From: Mariniblastus sp.
GTDB lineage: Bacteria; Planctomycetota; Planctomycetia; Pirellulales; Pirellulaceae
Reading direction: 5' to 3'
Assembly (NCBI GenBank): GCA_029251085.1
Contig: JAQXDZ010000066.1
Span: 24,096-88,095, forward strand
Length of the DNA stretch: 64,000 nt
Shown here piece after piece: positions 38,429 to 48,500 of this stretch. Below the pieces are notes generated by a model. It had not been told where the DNA came from. It ran no database searches and worked only from the letters and a program-made list of their open reading frames with translations. A program made the position numbers and the translations under genes. Numbering within the stretch: position 1 is the first letter of the stretch; each line of letters starts with the position of its first letter.

Positions 38429-40759
38429 CTATCGTTTCTTGCCCCAATACCAACCTAAAACCTGCTCAAGTACGAGCACTGCAAATAACAACAAAAGGAT
38501 TTGCAGCCAAATTTCAGTTTCTCCACCCGAAACTTGCTGACCGACCAATCCACCCGCTGCAACCATTGTTACCTTTTCGCCCAAAAAGTCACCTTCCAGA
38601 GCACTCGCTGGAATACGTTTCAACTGGCTTTCCCGCGGGTCAACATTGGCCGCAAACAACACCATTTCCTCTTCACCGGTATGGCGACTCAAACCCAATT
38701 CGTAAAACCCCCGCCGCTGGACACCATCGAAATTCACTCGATATAAAACGCTTGCCCCGTCATCTGCCGCGTCGCCATCCTCAGAACTGGAATTCGGCTC
38801 AGAGTCCGACTTAACATTCGGTTTGGCGATCGATTCCACTTTCTCATTTTGGGGATCCCGCAGGCTGACTCGGCTATCGTAAGCTGACATGTCAACCGGA
38901 TAGGAAACCTCACCTCCCAACTCAACGACGCCCTCCTCCGCCCCCGAACCCACCAAGTAATCGACCAGGTCGATCATGACCGGAGGAAAGGTTGGGCTAC
39001 TTGGCCACATTGTCCAGTCGCCATCGCCTGGGATTGTAAACACAATGACATTCCCCGCGCCGTAACTTAAATCAACCATCGCAGGAGAATTATCTTTATC
39101 GCTCAGCCGGAGCGGAACAGACAGTGTCTTCCCAATCAAATCCGAATTCAGATTGGAAGTCCACCAACTAAACACATCGACATTGGACAAACTCGAGGCA
39201 TCGCTCTCCACGACCACCTTCAGCGCCGGGTGGATCTGTGGATCAATTTCGAAATTGACCCACTTTGACATGGTTGGATCCCCCATCATGCGATCCAAAG
39301 CCAGCGGCGAAAGACCCTCGCCACTTTGATAGAACGTATCGTTGAAGGTACTGGCACGAACTCGATTCCCAGGCATGAAAACAAGAGCACCACCATCTTC
39401 AACCCACTGCTCAAGAGACTTCACGCGATCGGTTGAAGCTTCGTCGACGTTGCAGAGAAAGATAACTTCAAAATCCGAAAGCGATTCCGACTCCAATTCG
39501 CTGGCGGTCACCACTTTCATGTTCATCCCGGTACCGGCCACCTGAAGACTTCGCAAATAATGCGTTTCACTTCGCTCCGAAGCAGACGATGGATCTCCAT
39601 CCACCAATAGAACAGAAATCCCATCTTTCACGCGCGAAGCATAATAGCCAACACTGTCCTCTAGCAACTGGTCTGCTGCCAGCCCCTCTTCTCCGAGTGA
39701 TTGGCGATCAATCTCTGCCTTCACGCGATAACTCTTAAACCGCGGCTTGACCTGACCACCCTCCAACATTTCTGAATCGTCACTCTCTTCCGAAGGGAAC
39801 ACATAGCGAAATGCAAGCTCGGTCTCCTGCCCTGGAGCAAGCGAGGGAATCACTTCATAGTCCGGCTGGCCGTCATCTATCTGCAGCAAGACCCGAACTT
39901 GATTGACTGTCTGCGTCCCATAATTTGCAACCGAAACATTAAATTGAATCACCTTATCCGCGACTTGAAGGTTCCCCGGACGCACGCCGGTAATCGCAAG
40001 GTTTTGATCATTCGCCCCCCCAACATCGACGAGAAAACAATCGATCGCTTGTTCAGAAATATCCGTCAACAATCGGTTAGGTGCCGAATCAGTATCGGCA
40101 TTGAGTGCATTAAACCAATCCCGCTCACGCATATCAGAAAATGCGTAAACAATCCGCCCGCCCGCTTCCCGCTGCCCACTGACGTATCGCTTGAGTTCAA
40201 GCAAAGACACCGTGTAATCCGCACTCGAATCGGCACACTCTAGATCATCGATCGCCTCAACGAGCGAGGGCAGTGTACTCTTCGTCAACGGCTCATTAGC
40301 CAAGAGCGGTTGCTCGGGATTACTGGTCAACATCAGCGTCAACCAATCTTCCGTGCGATCCGATTCAGCCAGCTCACCGAGCATCTCTTTAATCTGACGC
40401 TTCGTCACATCAAACGCTGGCTCCGCATCCAACAAAACTCTCTGACTTAGCGAATCGTCAACCAGAATCACCCGCTCAATCTTCTGCGCTTGCTGCAGAA
40501 CACGAGTGACACTCGAAGGGAGGAAGGGGCGAGAAAACATCAACGCCACCAATAGCATCGCAAGACAACGCAACATCAATAAAATAAAGTTTTCAAGCTG
40601 TACGCGTCGTCGGTTTTTCTTGTCAGCTTCGAACAAAAAATCCATCGCTGCCCACTGGACGACCTTAAATCGCCGCTTATTAAGCAGATGAATAATGATG
40701 GGGGACGCGATCGCGAGACCACCCAACAACATCCATGGATTTAAAAACCAACTTAACAT
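38429..40759 (-). CDS. BatA-domain membrane protein
   Basis: N-terminus MLSWFLNPWMLLGGLAIASPIIIHLLNKRRFKVVQWAAMDFLFEADKKNRRRVQLENFILLMLRCLAM is the BatA signature. Confidence 0.9.
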   Translation of the reverse strand: MLSWFLNPWMLLGGLAIASPIIIHLLNKRRFKVVQWAAMDFLFEADKKNRRRVQLENFILLMLRCLAMLLVALMFSRPFLPSSVTRVLQQAQKIERVILVDDSLSQRVLLDAEPAFDVTKRQIKEMLGELAESDRTEDWLTLMLTSNPEQPLLANEPLTKSTLPSLVEAIDDLECADSSADYTVSLLELKRYVSGQREAGGRIVYAFSDMRERDWFNALNADTDSAPNRLLTDISEQAIDCFLVDVGGANDQNLAITGVRPGNLQVADKVIQFNVSVANYGTQTVNQVRVLLQIDDGQPDYEVIPSLAPGQETELAFRYVFPSEESDDSEMLEGGQVKPRFKSYRVKAEIDRQSLGEEGLAADQLLEDSVGYYASRVKDGISVLLVDGDPSSASERSETHYLRSLQVAGTGMNMKVVTASELESESLSDFEVIFLCNVDEASTDRVKSLEQWVEDGGALVFMPGNRVRASTFNDTFYQSGEGLSPLALDRMMGDPTMSKWVNFEIDPQIHPALKVVVESDASSLSNVDVFSWWTSNLNSDLIGKTLSVPLRLSDKDNSPAMVDLSYGAGNVIVFTIPGDGDWTMWPSSPTFPPVMIDLVDYLVGSGAEEGVVELGGEVSYPVDMSAYDSRVSLRDPQNEKVESIAKPNVKSDSEPNSSSEDGDAADDGASVLYRVNFDGVQRRGFYELGLSRHTGEEEMVLFAANVDPRESQLKRIPASALEGDFLGEKVTMVAAGGLVGQQVSGGETEIWLQILLLLFAVLVLEQVLGWYWGKKR

Positions 40760-40869
40760 CTTTGTCTTTTCCTTTTGTCGCCCGCGTCACCCGAACAAAT
40801 ACTTACTGTGCTCAAAGTGAACCATAAAATATATCGCTTACCTCTGGCAGCCCGCCGAGGCAATTACCG

Positions 40870-41787
40870 TTAGAGATTCTTCCTTCGTGACTTTGCCCGG
40901 AAATTGAGATAGCTCGAGAGCACCCCATCCAAAGGCTTGGAGGTGTCAAGCAAAACGTGATCAACCCCCGCCGTCGCACAAACCTTCTTGACTCGTGTCA
41001 TATAACGATCCACCGCTTCCATATACGACTTCCGCAACGAACGTGGTTCAGCATGCAATTCTCCAGCAGACTCCATTCCCTGAAAAAGAGTATTGTCTTG
41101 AAACGGAAACTCCAACTCGTCGTGATGCATGACATGAAAAACAACGACCTCGTGACGTCGCAAGCGAAACTGCGCTAACGCTTTTGCCAGCTCCTCCGGG
41201 TCGACGAACAAGTCGGAAAACAAAGCAATGACACCGCGTTTCCGAATCTGTGACCCCAAGGCAATAAACGGATCACTGACATCCGTAGTACTTGCCGGTT
41301 CAGTCTGCTCAAGTTCATGAAGCAGCATTTTCAAATGGGACGGATGAGACGATGATTTCAAATTCTTATCAATTTTATCACTGTACAAAACCAAACCAAC
41401 AGAATCCTGCTGCTGCTGCATCAAGTACCCTAAACTCGCAGCCGCCGTTGCAGCATAATCAAACTTACTCCAACCCGTTTCCTCGCCGTAGCGCATTGAC
41501 TTACTGGAATCGACGATGAGGTGACACTTCAGATTGGTCTCCTCCTCATATTCCTTAATGTACAGGCGGTCAGTTTTAGACCAGACTTTCCAGTCGATAT
41601 GCCGCAAATCGTCGCCCGGCGAATACTCACGATGAGCAGCGAATTCGATTGCGAATCCATTAAACGGACTACGATGCTGTCCAGATATAAAGCCCTCAAC
41701 AACCAACCGGGCGCGAACCTCTAGACGTTTGATTTTATCGAGTGTCTTCGGATCCAGATATTTGTTTGCTGGACTGTCAGTCGCCAT
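40870..41787 (-). CDS. DUF58 domain-containing protein
   Basis: GFISGQHRSPFNGFAIEFAAHREYSPGDDLRHIDWKVWSKTDRLYIKEYEEETN. Confidence 0.93.
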   Translation of the reverse strand: MATDSPANKYLDPKTLDKIKRLEVRARLVVEGFISGQHRSPFNGFAIEFAAHREYSPGDDLRHIDWKVWSKTDRLYIKEYEEETNLKCHLIVDSSKSMRYGEETGWSKFDYAATAAASLGYLMQQQQDSVGLVLYSDKIDKNLKSSSHPSHLKMLLHELEQTEPASTTDVSDPFIALGSQIRKRGVIALFSDLFVDPEELAKALAQFRLRRHEVVVFHVMHHDELEFPFQDNTLFQGMESAGELHAEPRSLRKSYMEAVDRYMTRVKKVCATAGVDHVLLDTSKPLDGVLSSYLNFRAKSRRKNL

Positions 41788-41871
41788 AAACGATCATTCT
41801 TTTGAAATAAGCAATTAATTTTCAAGAGGTATTCACTCAGCCCAAGGCCGAATTTCAACTCAAGGCCTCAC

Positions 41872-43020
41872 TCAACTAAACGCTTTTACAAGCTCAGGCG
41901 AGATTTGATCTCCTTCACTGCGCTCCGGAATTTCATCGAGAAGACGGTCAATAATGTCATCCGACGTCACGCCCGTTGAATCCGCGTTGAAATTTGTAAT
42001 TACTCGATGCCGCAGAACCGGTTTGGCTACCGCTCGCAGATCCTCGGTAGTTGCGTAACTTCTCCCCTCAAGTACCGCCCTGGCTTTCGCACCCAAAAGA
42101 AGGTTCTGAACACCGCGCGGACCCGCACCCCACGAAATTGCCTCTTTCACAAACTCTGGACAGTCATCCTCAAGCACTCTCGTCGCCCGGACAATCCGCA
42201 GGGCGAAGTGAATCAAATGAGGGGCAACTGGAACGCGACGAACCAGTTGCTGTAATCGCAGAATATCCTCACCGGACAAAACCTGCTCCACGTTGTGATT
42301 TACATCCGCAGTTGTCGTCGCAGCAATCTGAAACTCTTCTTCATAGCTCGGATACTTCACAAATATCTTGAACATGAATCGATCTTGCTGAGCCTCTGGA
42401 AGTGTATAAGTTCCTTCCTGCTCGATTGGGTTTTGCGTCGCAAGCACAAAGAACGGCGCCGGCAATTGATTTCTCTCACCACCGATCGTCACTTGTTTCT
42501 CCTGCATCGCCTCAAGCAACGCAGCCTGAGTTTTAGGCGGGGTTCGATTAATCTCATCCGCCAGCACGATGTTGGCAAACACAGGACCCTTCAGGAATTT
42601 AAACTCGCGCTTGCCAGATGCCTTGTCCTCCTGGATGACTTCCGTTCCTACAATATCACTCGGCATCAAGTCAGGCGTGAACTGAATACGGTTAAAGTCA
42701 AGATTTAGCGTTTCTGCCAATGTGCTGACCATGAGTGTCTTCGCCAAACCCGGCACACCTTCCAGCAAACAATGGCCTTGCGCAAAAATCGCGATCATCA
42801 ATTGCTCGATCACTTCGTTTTGACCAACAATGACTTTACCCAACTGCTCGCGAACCGCTCGATAAGATTCACTCAGTTTTTCCAGTGCCTTAATATCGTC
42901 GCCACTCAGTTCAGCTTGGCCACCAGAAACACGATCGTTCATACTATTTTCCTGACTCGGTAATAAAATTTTAAAAAACGGAAGTCCATTTCGCGGAAGC
43001 CCCACCCCTCTCAGCCACAA
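41872..43020 (-). CDS. MoxR-family AAA+ ATPase
   Basis: [11 protein letters not shown] Walker [48 protein letters not shown]. Confidence 0.95.
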   Translation of the reverse strand: MWLRGVGLPRNGLPFFKILLPSQENSMNDRVSGGQAELSGDDIKALEKLSESYRAVREQLGKVIVGQNEVIEQLMIAIFAQGHCLLEGVPGLAKTLMVSTLAETLNLDFNRIQFTPDLMPSDIVGTEVIQEDKASGKREFKFLKGPVFANIVLADEINRTPPKTQAALLEAMQEKQVTIGGERNQLPAPFFVLATQNPIEQEGTYTLPEAQQDRFMFKIFVKYPSYEEEFQIAATTTADVNHNVEQVLSGEDILRLQQLVRRVPVAPHLIHFALRIVRATRVLEDDCPEFVKEAISWGAGPRGVQNLLLGAKARAVLEGRSYATTEDLRAVAKPVLRHRVITNFNADSTGVTSDDIIDRLLDEIPERSEGDQISPELVKAFS

Positions 43021-43594
43021 CCGCTATTTCACTGACCGGATTGCCGGACAGATCCCTGCGATTTAAAGTTTCAATGCAATTCGACTGCAACTAAACAACT
43101 GACAAAGTGCTGACTCAATCCCTCGCGAAACCCCTTCGGTTTGCCGCCGTTTTTGTATCTTAACAAAAAGTTGATTCGTCCCGCTAAAACCTTGGCGAGT
43201 GGAGGCGCATTTACCCAACACACTCACTTCGATTAGACTCTGATTCTAACCGATGAGTGGGCTAGTGTTCCACCTTCCATTCAAAAGGTATCCAAAACTT
43301 CGCTTCTTTCCAAATGTTTCATTATTTTGACCAATTGCGAATTTTTTTCCGAACCGCTCGAATAACTGTCCAGCAATTTGAAATTTCCACTCTTTGCGGG
43401 ATAGCTAACCAAACTAAGCGTCGACCTATAAGAATAAGAAGCCAAAAATTAGTATTCCGAGTTCATTCTCGCCACAATTACGATTAAGCGATTGCTTCCC
43501 CACGAAACCGTGGAGCTAATTAATTCGATTGACCACCTTGAAATCCGGCTCACGGTAAAAAACCGAATCAACTCTCAACTAAAATAATGCCTTC

Positions 43595-44626
43595 ATGGTC
43601 GAACAAACCACAATCCAGCCACCGCACCAAAAATGGCGCCCTCTGGGAATGTCGCTTTTGACCCACAGCTTATTAGTAATTCTCTTTGTAATTTTTGGTA
43701 TTTTTGCAACAACTCCCCAACCTGAAGCAGGGAAACTGCGGCGAGCGGGCGTTGTTTTAGCCGTTCAATCTGACACCGACGCCACCGAATACCTCGACGA
43801 ATCTGATTTCCCCGAAGAAAGCCAGGCAGAATCCCAGACTAACCAATCGGACCCGTCTGCCCTACCGCCTCCCGCCATGGCTGCCCCGCAGAAAACTCCC
43901 GACATCCCTGAACTTGCCGGGCCCCCCGCCGTACCCGAGGCTCTCACCGATGCCAACGATATGTCTGAATCAATCAAACGAGGCACTGCCGATTCCCATT
44001 ACGAACTTTCCAAAGATGACCTGAAACTAATCGCTGCCGATCAAAAACTAATTAAATCCCGAGCTCCCGTCGGCGACCCGACTACGATTAGTGTCTTTGG
44101 AAGTGGAGGTGTTTCGGGAAGGTCTTTTGTCTTTCTGATCGACAGATCCTTTAGCATGGGCACTCAGGGCCTTGGGGTAATTGAGGCGGCAAGACAAGAA
44201 CTTGCTAAAGCTATCAATCAACTGGAACCGTATCACAAGTTTCAAATCGTTGGCTACCACCAACGAACCCACACGATGCTTCGACGCCAATTACTTGCGG
44301 CCAGTGAAACCAATAAAGCAAAAGTGCCAGAGCACATTCGCAGCATGGCTGCTTTCGGATCTACAAATCATGAAAACGGAATGTTTGCTGCCCTTGCATT
44401 TAAACCCGATGCGATCATTTTCATGACCGACGGAGGCTATCCCGAGCTTAACAGTGGCCAATTAAAAACGATACAGAAGCTCGCTCCTTCAGGATGCGAG
44501 ATCCACTGCATTCAATTCGGAATTGGCCCGTTACAATCCACAACGAATTTCATGACCAAACTTGCACAACAAAACGATGGATCTTTCCGCTATATTGATG
44601 TGTCCAAATGGAAACAAGAAAACTAG
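43595..44626 (+). CDS. VWA domain membrane-anchored protein
   Basis: SFVFLIDRSFSMGTQGLGVIEAARQELAKAI (MIDAS-like DxSxS), IIFMTDGG; N-terminal TM. Confidence 0.85.
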   Translation: MVEQTTIQPPHQKWRPLGMSLLTHSLLVILFVIFGIFATTPQPEAGKLRRAGVVLAVQSDTDATEYLDESDFPEESQAESQTNQSDPSALPPPAMAAPQKTPDIPELAGPPAVPEALTDANDMSESIKRGTADSHYELSKDDLKLIAADQKLIKSRAPVGDPTTISVFGSGGVSGRSFVFLIDRSFSMGTQGLGVIEAARQELAKAINQLEPYHKFQIVGYHQRTHTMLRRQLLAASETNKAKVPEHIRSMAAFGSTNHENGMFAALAFKPDAIIFMTDGGYPELNSGQLKTIQKLAPSGCEIHCIQFGIGPLQSTTNFMTKLAQQNDGSFRYIDVSKWKQEN

Positions 44627-44636
44627 GGAGAAAACC

Positions 44637-46691
44637 ATTACCAACTCAACTCTCTTTGACTATGCAAATCGACTCCGGCTTCGCGTAGCAACATTATTTC
44701 TCTTAGGGCTGGTTATCACTCAAGCGATACCCAAGCAGGCCACCTTAAACGCAGAGGAATTTAAAATCAGCCTGCAATCGGGGACTGTCATCACTGTCGA
44801 TGTAAAAACTCCGACCTTAAAGTGGACCCGTGTGTCCGACAGCGGAGAGAGCAGGGAAGAGACACTTAAAATTGCCGAACTGAACCGAATCATGTTGAGT
44901 GATTCTCCGGTGGGTCAGAAAGTCGATATCATCAGGCAATTAATCACAGATCTTGCAGACCCTAGTTTTCAAAAACGGGAAGCAGCGGAAGATAAACTTT
45001 CTGAAGCTGAAACGGCAGGCCAGTTCATGGAAATGCTTCAATCCAACCTGGACCATCCAGATTTCGAAGTCCGTTACCGCATCAACCGAATCTTAAAAAG
45101 ACTGGAAGATCAAGACTCTACTCAGCGAGAAAATCAATTTGACCGACTCTTCTTTAAAAATGGAACGACCGCCGAAGGGGACCTTGGAAATCTAAACCTC
45201 GAGCTATCCTTCCGTGGGCGACCACTGAAATTGAAGCGCGAACAAATCGCGATGATCTCTACCCCGTCCAATAAACCAATATTAGTGGCAAGTGACAAAA
45301 AAACTGAGGTGGAAATTTTCCACAAGCCGCTAAACATTTTCTATCGAGTTGACCAAACAAAGATCGACTTTGAAAAATCTCCCAGCGGTGAGGAGTTGCG
45401 TCGCCCCGCGGATGTCAGCCAGACTTTCGTGCCCGTCGGGCTTAAGTTAGGTACTGAGCAAAAAGGGTATATCGGCATCTCCGGATACGGGTTCAAATTC
45501 GGACCTGAAAAACGCGCCAGTGGAAATTCCATTTGCGTCTACGAAACGGTAGGGACTTATTCCAAACGCTTCAAAGGGATCATGGAGATCAGTTTCTGCA
45601 TGCCCAATCAGGAGTCGGTTGCTGCAGGCGTTATGGAGTTTGGCATGCAAATGGCCCGCGTCAATCACAGTCGCGATTTCATTGTCGAAGCCTACAACGC
45701 CGATAATCAAATCCTCGCCTCGGTCGAATCATCCGATGAACCGTGCGTGTTTTCAGGAATCAAATCAACTCAGCCCATTGCAAAAATCAGAATCCTTTCT
45801 AATCCATACCTATTTCGAATCGACCGCGCGATCGATGAAGATTACGCGGTTGATTCAATCTGCTTTTCACCACCCGTCCCGATTGACTCGCTAACCCCCC
45901 AAGACCAACCATCGGTGACACTAAACAACGGTGATTTGCTAAAAATAGACAACATCAAGCTTTCAGGCTCCGATGCAATCTCGATCAATCCAATAGGTGA
46001 ACAAAATTACAAAATTGGATTCGACGAAATTCGATCAATTAATTTCAATCACAGCTTCCAGAAAGATCCCAAATCACTTACCCGCCTGCGACCCAAGCAA
46101 GTCCTAAAGACGTGGACAGCGATGATTAGCGACGGCAGCATTCTTTTCATTGAGCCTGGCATCCCGATGACCAGCACTCTGTTCCCGAAAGTCCAGCTTG
46201 AACTCGAGACGTTCACCGGCATGTGGCTGACCCGAAACCCATCGCGATTTCCAATGAAGTCCGACTTCGAAAAAGGAAAGAACGTGATCGTCTTTCCAAC
46301 CTGTCGAATTATCCCTGAATTAATCTCATTTGCCGAATATGGTTTCCTGTGGAACGACCGGGCAGAAAAAATCATGCAAGACCTCGTGATCGAAGGGGAT
46401 GAAAAAGATGAGAAAGATCAAGATGACCCCACTCCCAACATCGACCAGGTCACCTATGAAACAGCATCGGCCGAAAGCAGCCCAACAGTATGGCTCAAAC
46501 CGCCTCGTTCAATCAACGCCAGCCAAGGGCGAATTATTTTGGCCGACGGCCAGCAATTGGTTCTCAATGGCGATTTGAAAATCCAGCTTGTTAACATCCA
46601 ACAGGATAAGATCACGATTTCCATTGGAAAAGAAATTGCCACAATCCCTCTGGATCAAATTCAAATCATTGAGTTTCCAGAGCGCCCGTAA
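44637..46691 (+). CDS. Secreted hypothetical protein; ORF opens at 44562 but start uncertain
   Basis: Signal-like LRLRVATLFLLGLVITQAIPKQATLNA; HEAT-like FQKREAAEDKLSEAE segment; AGGGAG at 44625-44630 precedes ATT at 44637. Confidence 0.6.
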   Translation: MTNSTLFDYANRLRLRVATLFLLGLVITQAIPKQATLNAEEFKISLQSGTVITVDVKTPTLKWTRVSDSGESREETLKIAELNRIMLSDSPVGQKVDIIRQLITDLADPSFQKREAAEDKLSEAETAGQFMEMLQSNLDHPDFEVRYRINRILKRLEDQDSTQRENQFDRLFFKNGTTAEGDLGNLNLELSFRGRPLKLKREQIAMISTPSNKPILVASDKKTEVEIFHKPLNIFYRVDQTKIDFEKSPSGEELRRPADVSQTFVPVGLKLGTEQKGYIGISGYGFKFGPEKRASGNSICVYETVGTYSKRFKGIMEISFCMPNQESVAAGVMEFGMQMARVNHSRDFIVEAYNADNQILASVESSDEPCVFSGIKSTQPIAKIRILSNPYLFRIDRAIDEDYAVDSICFSPPVPIDSLTPQDQPSVTLNNGDLLKIDNIKLSGSDAISINPIGEQNYKIGFDEIRSINFNHSFQKDPKSLTRLRPKQVLKTWTAMISDGSILFIEPGIPMTSTLFPKVQLELETFTGMWLTRNPSRFPMKSDFEKGKNVIVFPTCRIIPELISFAEYGFLWNDRAEKIMQDLVIEGDEKDEKDQDDPTPNIDQVTYETASAESSPTVWLKPPRSINASQGRIILADGQQLVLNGDLKIQLVNIQQDKITISIGKEIATIPLDQIQIIEFPERP

Positions 46692-46808
46692 AAGGCACCC
46701 TTCGAAACGGCTAAAACCACTACCGAACCGTCTTCTTAAATTTATTCCCCGATTCCACCCCGAACCAAGCACGTTCCCGTGGACACCCATCCTTGATTTG
46801 GCCAATTT

Positions 46809-47549
46809 ATGAATACAGAAACATCTGCCATGGAACTGGACGTGATAGCCGTCGGTGCCCACCCAGATGATTGCGAAATTGGCTGCGGTGGCACGCTCGC
46901 AGGACTTGCCGCTCAGGGACTTCGCGTAGGCATTGTCGATTTAACCAATGGCGAACCTACCCCTCGTTGCCCTAGCCCCGAGATTCGAATCGCCGAGGCT
47001 GAAAAAGCGGCGGCAGCACTCGGGATACAGAAGCGAGTTATTCTAGATTTACCGAACCGCCAACTCTTCGATAATTTTGAATCCCGAATTGCACTGGCGA
47101 CTCAGTTCCGCCTTCACCGCCCGAAGATCATTTTTTGCCTCGAAGGCAAAACCCCGATGGCTTCACCGGACCACTGGCAAGCCATGCAGATCACCGAAGC
47201 CGCAATTTTCTACAGCCGCCTTACTAAATGGGATGAACACTTTGACGGCCTCCCGGTTCATACAATTTCCCGCCAAGTGAACTACTCACTCTTCTTTGAA
47301 TCAGACTGGAGCGGATCGGGGGCCAGGCAATTTGTATTTGACATTGCCGGATCGATCGATAAAAAAATCGAAGCCGTGCGCTGTTACAAAACTCAATTCC
47401 CACCTGAGAAAGAGTACATTTATGACCGCATTCGTGCCATGGCCAGCGCCGTCGGCCTGTCAGCAGGGTTTGACTATGGCGAGGTCCTCAGCTCGACAAG
47501 AACACTTGGCACGAGAAATTTACCTGCGACATTGATGCTCGATGATTAA
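46809..47549 (+). CDS. LmbE/PIG-L deacetylase, BshB1-like (bacillithiol biosynthesis)
   Basis: MELDVIAVGAHPDDCEIGCGGTLAGLAAQGLRVGIVDLTNGEPTPRCPSPEIRIAEAEKAAAALGI. Confidence 0.88.
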   Translation: MNTETSAMELDVIAVGAHPDDCEIGCGGTLAGLAAQGLRVGIVDLTNGEPTPRCPSPEIRIAEAEKAAAALGIQKRVILDLPNRQLFDNFESRIALATQFRLHRPKIIFCLEGKTPMASPDHWQAMQITEAAIFYSRLTKWDEHFDGLPVHTISRQVNYSLFFESDWSGSGARQFVFDIAGSIDKKIEAVRCYKTQFPPEKEYIYDRIRAMASAVGLSAGFDYGEVLSSTRTLGTRNLPATLMLDD

Positions 47550-47610
47550 AAAACATCTGCGTTAATCCACCCCCTCAAATTCTCATCTTAAAATTCTTAG
47601 AACATCGACC

Positions 47611-48399
47611 ATGCCAAGTTCTCGCATCAACTTCATGAGCTCCGCCAACAAACGACTGGCCGGAATCTTAGAACTCCCATCACCTTCGGCCACTGGAAAA
47701 GAGCTCCCAGACACCTTCGCGTTATTTGCTCACTGCTTTACTTGCACGAAAGATCTAAAGGCGATCGTGCGAATTAGTCGAGCTCTCGCCAAACGAAACA
47801 TAGGCGTGCTGCGATTCGATTTCACGGGACTTGGCGATAGCCAGGGCAACTTTGCTGATACCAATATCGAATCCAACCTCTCAGATATTCACTCCGCAAG
47901 CCAATGGCTGGCAGAACACCACCAAGCTCCCTCTTTGTTGATTGGACATTCTCTCGGCGGTGCGGCGATGATGGCTGCGGTCGAGTCAATTCCATCCTGC
48001 CGGGCGCTCACAACTCTCGCTTCGCCCTCGTGCACACGGCACCTCGCAGAATTCCTTGGCAGCCAAAATCCAGAAATCATCTCTAACGGTAGCGGTACCG
48101 TCACGATTGGAGGCAGAACCCATGTCATCAAAAAGCAGATGCTTGATAGCTTGAGAAACTTCGATCTGCAGGAGCGAATCCAGAGGATTACAGCCCCCCA
48201 TTTGATCATGCATTCGCCAGCCGATGAAACGCTGGACTTCCAGCACGCACTCGATATTTTTAAATATACATCAGGTGCAAAATCGCTGATTACACTCGTT
48301 GATTCCGACCACCTCTTCGTTAATCGCAACAACGACACAACCTACGTTGCGAATTTAATTGCGACTTGGGGCAGCCGTTTCCTTACTGGAATCAATTGA
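47611..48399 (+). CDS. Alpha/beta hydrolase
   Basis: FAHCFTCTKDLKAIVRISRALAKRNIGVLRFDFTGLGDSQG, GHSLGGAA, DSDHLF. Confidence 0.88.
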   Translation: MPSSRINFMSSANKRLAGILELPSPSATGKELPDTFALFAHCFTCTKDLKAIVRISRALAKRNIGVLRFDFTGLGDSQGNFADTNIESNLSDIHSASQWLAEHHQAPSLLIGHSLGGAAMMAAVESIPSCRALTTLASPSCTRHLAEFLGSQNPEIISNGSGTVTIGGRTHVIKKQMLDSLRNFDLQERIQRITAPHLIMHSPADETLDFQHALDIFKYTSGAKSLITLVDSDHLFVNRNNDTTYVANLIATWGSRFLTGIN

Positions 48400-48500
48400 G
48401 AGCTTAAGATCAGGTCAGGCAGTGTGCCAGCAAATCGCTTAGTATTTTAAGGCTTTCTCTCAGCAATTCCCCACCACTTGCGACCAACGGTTCGCCTCAC

